From Rhizobiaceae bacterium (GTDB taxonomy: Bacteria; Pseudomonadota; Alphaproteobacteria; Rhizobiales; Rhizobiaceae), in assembly GCA_023953905.1 (NCBI GenBank), contig JAMLJA010000019.1, forward strand, positions 1 through 64,000: a stretch of 64,000 nt of DNA. The letters are read 5' to 3'. This document shows, one piece after another, positions 61,000-64,000 of the stretch. A program made the translations under genes and the position numbers. The notes below the pieces were generated by a model. The model did no database searches. It was not told where the DNA came from and saw only the letters and a program-made list of their open reading frames with translations. Every line of letters starts with the position of its first letter. Positions within the stretch are counted from its first letter, which is position 1.

Positions 61000-61314
61000 A
61001 TGGAAAATCAAGAGGATTGGGAGCGCCTGCGCGGTATGCGCACTGACCGGGGCAGGACGCATATAAGCCCTGTTCGGGTAGCTTTGCTTTTCGGCACTTT
61101 CGCCATTGCGCTGGCGCTGTTCGCAACATCCTATCTCGCCGACCGCCCGCACTATCTGTTTGCCCAGCAGGTCGAGCCCCTGGAACTCGACATGATGTCG
61201 ACAGGCTCCATCGTAAAACCCAAATCCTACACGATCCGAAAGAGCGTGCTTCAGAAGTCTCCGGGTGCTGACTGCATCATCCAAGCCGATGGCTCGCACG
61301 CGGGCGATTGCTGA
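61000..61314 (+). CDS. Small single-pass membrane protein, unknown function
   Basis: 104 residues, with AGGAGG about 8 bases before the ATG. One hydrophobic segment (VALLFGTFAIALALFATSYLA, about 27-47) follows a charged N-terminus, so the C-terminal half is probably periplasmic. Two Cys (GADC, GDC) near the end could form a disulfide. I do not recognise the family. It lies between mutT and the pilin gene in a conserved housekeeping block. Confidence 0.72.
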   Translation: MENQEDWERLRGMRTDRGRTHISPVRVALLFGTFAIALALFATSYLADRPHYLFAQQVEPLELDMMSTGSIVKPKSYTIRKSVLQKSPGADCIIQADGSHAGDC

Positions 61315-61451
61315 AGTCTTCGCGAAAGGTGTTGCTCTTCGCTGACAGAACAAGCACGCAACCGCACGTCAACTCAAAGTTAATAGTGCAACCTGAGGTT
61401 CTGTTAATCTATTCCCTGTAGTCAAATAGGAGACACGGGGGAACTGGCCGC

Positions 61452-61637
61452 ATGCGGGATATTGCGAAGCGCCTCATAAAGGAGCGGTCCGGTGCCACCG
61501 CTATTGAGTATGCGCTGATTGCGGCGATCGTCTCGCTTGTGGCTATTACCGGCTTCTCGACCATGTCAAACAGCGTTCAGGGCGCCTACGAGAATCAAGG
61601 CGCCGCGATCGACCAGACACGTGCGCGCTACGAATAG
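61452..61637 (+). CDS. Flp-family type IVb pilin
   Basis: 61 residues. The class IVb prepilin signature is clear: a short charged leader, cleavage after Gly in KERSGATAIEYALIAA, with Glu at +5 and a hydrophobic helix. Flp subunits form adhesive pili exported by Tad machinery, but no tad/cpa gene is in the window, so this copy is an orphan. Start preceded by GGGGGA. Confidence 0.87.
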   Translation: MRDIAKRLIKERSGATAIEYALIAAIVSLVAITGFSTMSNSVQGAYENQGAAIDQTRARYE

Positions 61638-62516
61638 TCACTGCTTTCCTTCAAGTAGCTTCTGCAAAGAAACCTGCGCCGACCCGGGCCGGAGCGGCTT
61701 TTGCTGCGACTCCGCCGGAGCCCAGCCCGACAGCCATACGATTGAGAAGGTTGCGCGAATACGCCCGTCGGGATCGCTGTAGCGCTCTGCATAAATCTCG
61801 GCAGCTCGCGCAAAAAGCGCGCGAGTAGCCGGTCGTCGTGACCTGTCCGTCAGGGAATTGGTCGCCCCCATCGCGCGAAGATCCCGGATAAGATCGAACA
61901 TCGTTGCGTAGCGAACAGTCACCGTATCGACGTCCGACACCGGCAATGCCAGACCGGCACGCTGGAGAAGGGCGCCGGAATCTCGAACATCGGCAAACGG
62001 GAACACACGAGGACTGGTGCCTCCGTAAATCTCGATTTCGGCGGTCAGCAGGCTGTCGCGCAACTCCGAGAGCGTTCCGGTGCCCAGAAACGCACCGAGA
62101 AACAACCCGTCCGGCATGAGCGCGCGCCGGATCTGTATCAAGAAACCCGGAAGATCGTTCATTTCGTGCATGGAAAGAATGGAAACCGCGAGGTCGACGC
62201 TTGACGGCTCTAGCGAGACTTCGCCGAAATCCATCACGATGCCTTCGTCGCACTGCAGAAACGCGAAATCCGGTTCGATCCGGCCAATCTCCGAGGCCTT
62301 GCCGGTGGCGCTCACCGCGTTGAGTGCATCATCCGTGAAACAATGCAGAGCGATCGCGCGCTTGAATGTGCGCCCTACAGCCGAAAGACGATCTTCGAGA
62401 TCTTCCGCTGCACGGCGCATGAGAAACAAGGCTTGCTCGTCGGCCAGCTTCAGCGCGCGCAGACGATGTGCGAGAGTGGTTGGGGTGTCGAACAGGTCTT
62501 GCAATTGCGTTTCCAC
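61638..62516 (-). CDS. Methyltransferase-like protein of the BioC/NDUFAF5 group with degenerate motif I
   Basis: About 292 residues from the GTG at 62516 (an ATG at 62588 is the longest alternative). VDLAVSILSMHEMNDLPGFL, RALMPDGLFLGAFLG and the C-terminal region match the NDUFAF5/BioC-like methyltransferases. Motif I, normally GxGxG, reads IALHCFTDDAL here, so SAM binding may be altered or lost. The gene is divergent from comF with overlapping or closely placed starts. Confidence 0.75.
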   Translation of the reverse strand: METQLQDLFDTPTTLAHRLRALKLADEQALFLMRRAAEDLEDRLSAVGRTFKRAIALHCFTDDALNAVSATGKASEIGRIEPDFAFLQCDEGIVMDFGEVSLEPSSVDLAVSILSMHEMNDLPGFLIQIRRALMPDGLFLGAFLGTGTLSELRDSLLTAEIEIYGGTSPRVFPFADVRDSGALLQRAGLALPVSDVDTVTVRYATMFDLIRDLRAMGATNSLTDRSRRPATRALFARAAEIYAERYSDPDGRIRATFSIVWLSGWAPAESQQKPLRPGSAQVSLQKLLEGKQ

Positions 62517-62609
62517 ACCATGTTTACATCTTGGCGAAGGCGCGAATATGCCGATCAAAATGGCAGCAGTGGTGTCGTGGACAATCAAGCTTCCGAGATC
62601 AAGTCCTTC

Positions 62610-63362
62610 ATGGCATCAGCTTTGGATTGGGGAGCAGGCGTTCTGTTCCCTCCAATCTGTCCCGGTTGCGGTCTCCGCGTCTCCCAACCAGCGGCTTTGT
62701 GCAGCGAATGCTGGCCGGAACTGCGTTTTCTGGAAAGACCATGGTGTGAAGTTCTAGGCGTTCCTTTCGACCGGGACATGGGCGAGGGGGTTGTCTCCCC
62801 GGCCGCGATTGCGGAACCTCCGGTATTCGATCGCGCACGCGCCGCCGTGGCCTATGAAGGGGTCGCTCAGGCGCTCGTTCGAAAGCTCAAATATGGCGAC
62901 CGAACGGACCTTGCGCCGTGGATGGCGATTTGGATGAACAGAGCAGGTGCCGAACTGTTCGAACCCGGTCAACTCGTCGTGCCCGTTCCGCTTCATTGGC
63001 GGCGATTTGTGGGCAGACGCTTCAACCAATCGGCCGAACTCGCCCGTGCCCTGTCCCGCCGCAGGCATCTCCCATACGCGCCGCATATACTCAAGCGCGT
63101 GAAGGGAACGCGTCAGCAGGTCGGGCTGGGACAACGAGAGCGCCACGAAAATGTGCGTGCGGCCTTTCTCGTGCCTGACGCCGCCATCCCCACCGTTTCA
63201 GGGTCTGCCGTGCTTCTGGTGGATGATGTCTACACCACGGGTGCCACCGTTTCGTCCGCGGCAAGGGCCCTCAAGCGAGCCGGGGCGGCGCGCGTCGATG
63301 TGCTCACTTTCGCACGAGTGATCGACAGGGACTTCCTGCCGGGAGATCAAGCCCTTATATAG
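62610..63362 (+). CDS. comF: ComF-family phosphoribosyltransferase-like protein
   Basis: About 250 residues from the ATG at 62610; starts at 62577 (GTG) or 62520 (ATG) are possible, as no strong ribosome site decides. An N-terminal zinc ribbon (PPICPGCGLR, LCSECW) is followed by a double-wing region and the PRT motif VLLVDDVYTTGATVSSAARAL. ComF takes part in DNA uptake and fork repair in competent bacteria; here no other competence gene is seen. Confidence 0.85.
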   Translation: MASALDWGAGVLFPPICPGCGLRVSQPAALCSECWPELRFLERPWCEVLGVPFDRDMGEGVVSPAAIAEPPVFDRARAAVAYEGVAQALVRKLKYGDRTDLAPWMAIWMNRAGAELFEPGQLVVPVPLHWRRFVGRRFNQSAELARALSRRRHLPYAPHILKRVKGTRQQVGLGQRERHENVRAAFLVPDAAIPTVSGSAVLLVDDVYTTGATVSSAARALKRAGAARVDVLTFARVIDRDFLPGDQALI

Positions 63363-63386
63363 CCGGTAGCGGAACGAGGTGCGGCT

Positions 63387-63653
63387 ATGGTGGATGTCAC
63401 CATCTACACACGAATGATGTGCGGTTACTGTGCGGCGGCGAAACGGCTGCTCGACAAGAAGGGCGTCAGCTATACGGAGCATGATGCGAGTTTCTCGCCC
63501 GAGCTCCGGCAAGAAATGATCCAGCGGGCTAATGGCCGTGCGACATTTCCCCAGATATTCATCGGCGATGTCCATGTCGGCGGCTGCGACGATCTCCATG
63601 ACCTTGAGCGTCAGGGCAAGCTCGATCCGATGCTGACGGACAGCGCGACTTAG
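63387..63653 (+). CDS. grxC: Glutaredoxin 3
   Basis: 88 residues. Active site CGYC in TRMMCGYCAAAKRLL, cis-Pro in TFPQIFIGD, and the glutathione-binding GGCDDL. Dithiol glutaredoxin that reduces protein disulfides with glutathione. It follows comF by 24 bases and precedes the nitrilase-like gene by 10 bases, the usual order in this bacterial group. Confidence 0.95.
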   Translation: MVDVTIYTRMMCGYCAAAKRLLDKKGVSYTEHDASFSPELRQEMIQRANGRATFPQIFIGDVHVGGCDDLHDLERQGKLDPMLTDSAT

Positions 63654-63663
63654 GGAGCAGGCG

Positions 63664-64000
63664 ATGGGTGTGTTCAAGGCGGCCGCAATTCAGATGCGCT
63701 CCGGCACGAATGTGGAGCGCAATGCCGAGGCGTTCGAGACAATGGCGCGAGAGGCTGCCGCAAAGGGGGCGATCTATCTTCAGACCCCGGAGATGACAGG
63801 GGCTCTGATGCGCAACAGGGACGAGCTGCGTGCCTCCCTGAAGCCTGAAAGCAAGGACCTGATCGCAGCGACGGCCCAGCGCCTTGCTGGTGAGCTGGGC
63901 GTTCATATCCATGTCGGCTCGACTGCTATCGCGCGGCCGGATGGAAGGGTCGCAAACCGCGCTTTGCTCTTTGACCCGCGCGGCACCCTCGTTGCCAGAT
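63664..64000 (+). CDS. Carbon-nitrogen hydrolase (nitrilase superfamily), 3' truncated
   Basis: The first 112 residues are visible before the window edge. The start has GGGAGCAG upstream. KAAAIQMRSGTNVERNAEAF and the catalytic Glu in YLQTPEMTG match the nitrilase/omega-amidase (Nit1/Nit2) group; the Lys and Cys of the triad lie outside. In this position after grxC it is probably a deaminated-glutathione amidase type. Confidence 0.87.
   Translation, partial: MGVFKAAAIQMRSGTNVERNAEAFETMAREAAAKGAIYLQTPEMTGALMRNRDELRASLKPESKDLIAATAQRLAGELGVHIHVGSTAIARPDGRVANRALLFDPRGTLVAR

Overview
The window looks like a chromosomal segment of a GC-rich alphaproteobacterium of the order Hyphomicrobiales (Rhizobiales), most likely near Mesorhizobium, Aminobacter or Nitratireductor. 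This is inferred from the gene order secA - ppiC - argJ - GNAT - mutT followed by a methyltransferase - comF - grxC - nitrilase block, from the many ABC uptake operons, and from the soluble NAD-dependent formate dehydrogenase. No phage, transposase, integrase, CRISPR array or plasmid function was seen. Nearly all of the sequence is coding, with short intergenic gaps.

Layout. (1) 1-2.5 kb: 3' part of a codA-like deaminase and uxuA (mannonate dehydratase). (2) 2.5-12.6 kb: a probable catabolic locus. A leftward operon holds a betaine-type binding protein, its ATPase, a double-length permease, a choline-kinase-like phosphotransferase and a DMGDH/GcvT-type oxidoreductase. It is flanked by a second kinase-like gene with a divergent methyltransferase and by a divergent DeoR regulator. 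(3) 12.6-22 kb: LysR, a short-type 6-phosphogluconate dehydrogenase, a ydcSTUV-patD-like polyamine uptake and aldehyde oxidation operon, a sugar epimerase-like gene and an FMN reductase. (4) 22-29.4 kb: the formate dehydrogenase operon fdsG-fdsB-DUF4287-fdsA-fdhD-fdsD preceded by a LysR gene. (5) 29.5-39.7 kb: Mrp-type ATPase, AGCS alanine/glycine symporter, CoxG-like protein, xylonate-type dehydratase, SRPBCC protein, MocR regulator, pgi and a HAD phosphatase. (6) 39.7-44.5 kb: dsbB, a VTT-domain membrane protein, a divergent pair of citrate-synthase-like genes (one with an HTH domain), an acetoin reductase-like SDR and tRNA-Leu(CAA). (7) 44.7-49.5 kb: a serralysin-like M10 metallopeptidase whose stop overlaps the start of an acyl-CoA synthetase, and a convergent GNAT protein. 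(8) 49.8-54.3 kb: a sugar-type ABC transporter behind a perfect LacI-type palindrome. (9) 54.4-64 kb: the conserved housekeeping block from secA to a nitrilase-like gene cut by the window edge.

Metabolically the window combines sugar-acid and central sugar metabolism (uxuA, xylonate dehydratase, gnd, pgi), polyamine and methylated-amine use, and formate oxidation. If the DMGDH-like enzyme demethylates its substrate, C1 units from it could end as formate and be oxidised by the Fds enzyme; that link is inference. The best candidates for something undescribed are the binding protein/permease/kinase/GcvT-oxidoreductase operon with its DeoR regulator, the DUF4287 protein inside the fds operon, the HTH-citrate synthase pair, and the metallopeptidase-ligase pair. 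Several well-formed inverted repeats in promoter regions are reported as candidate operators.
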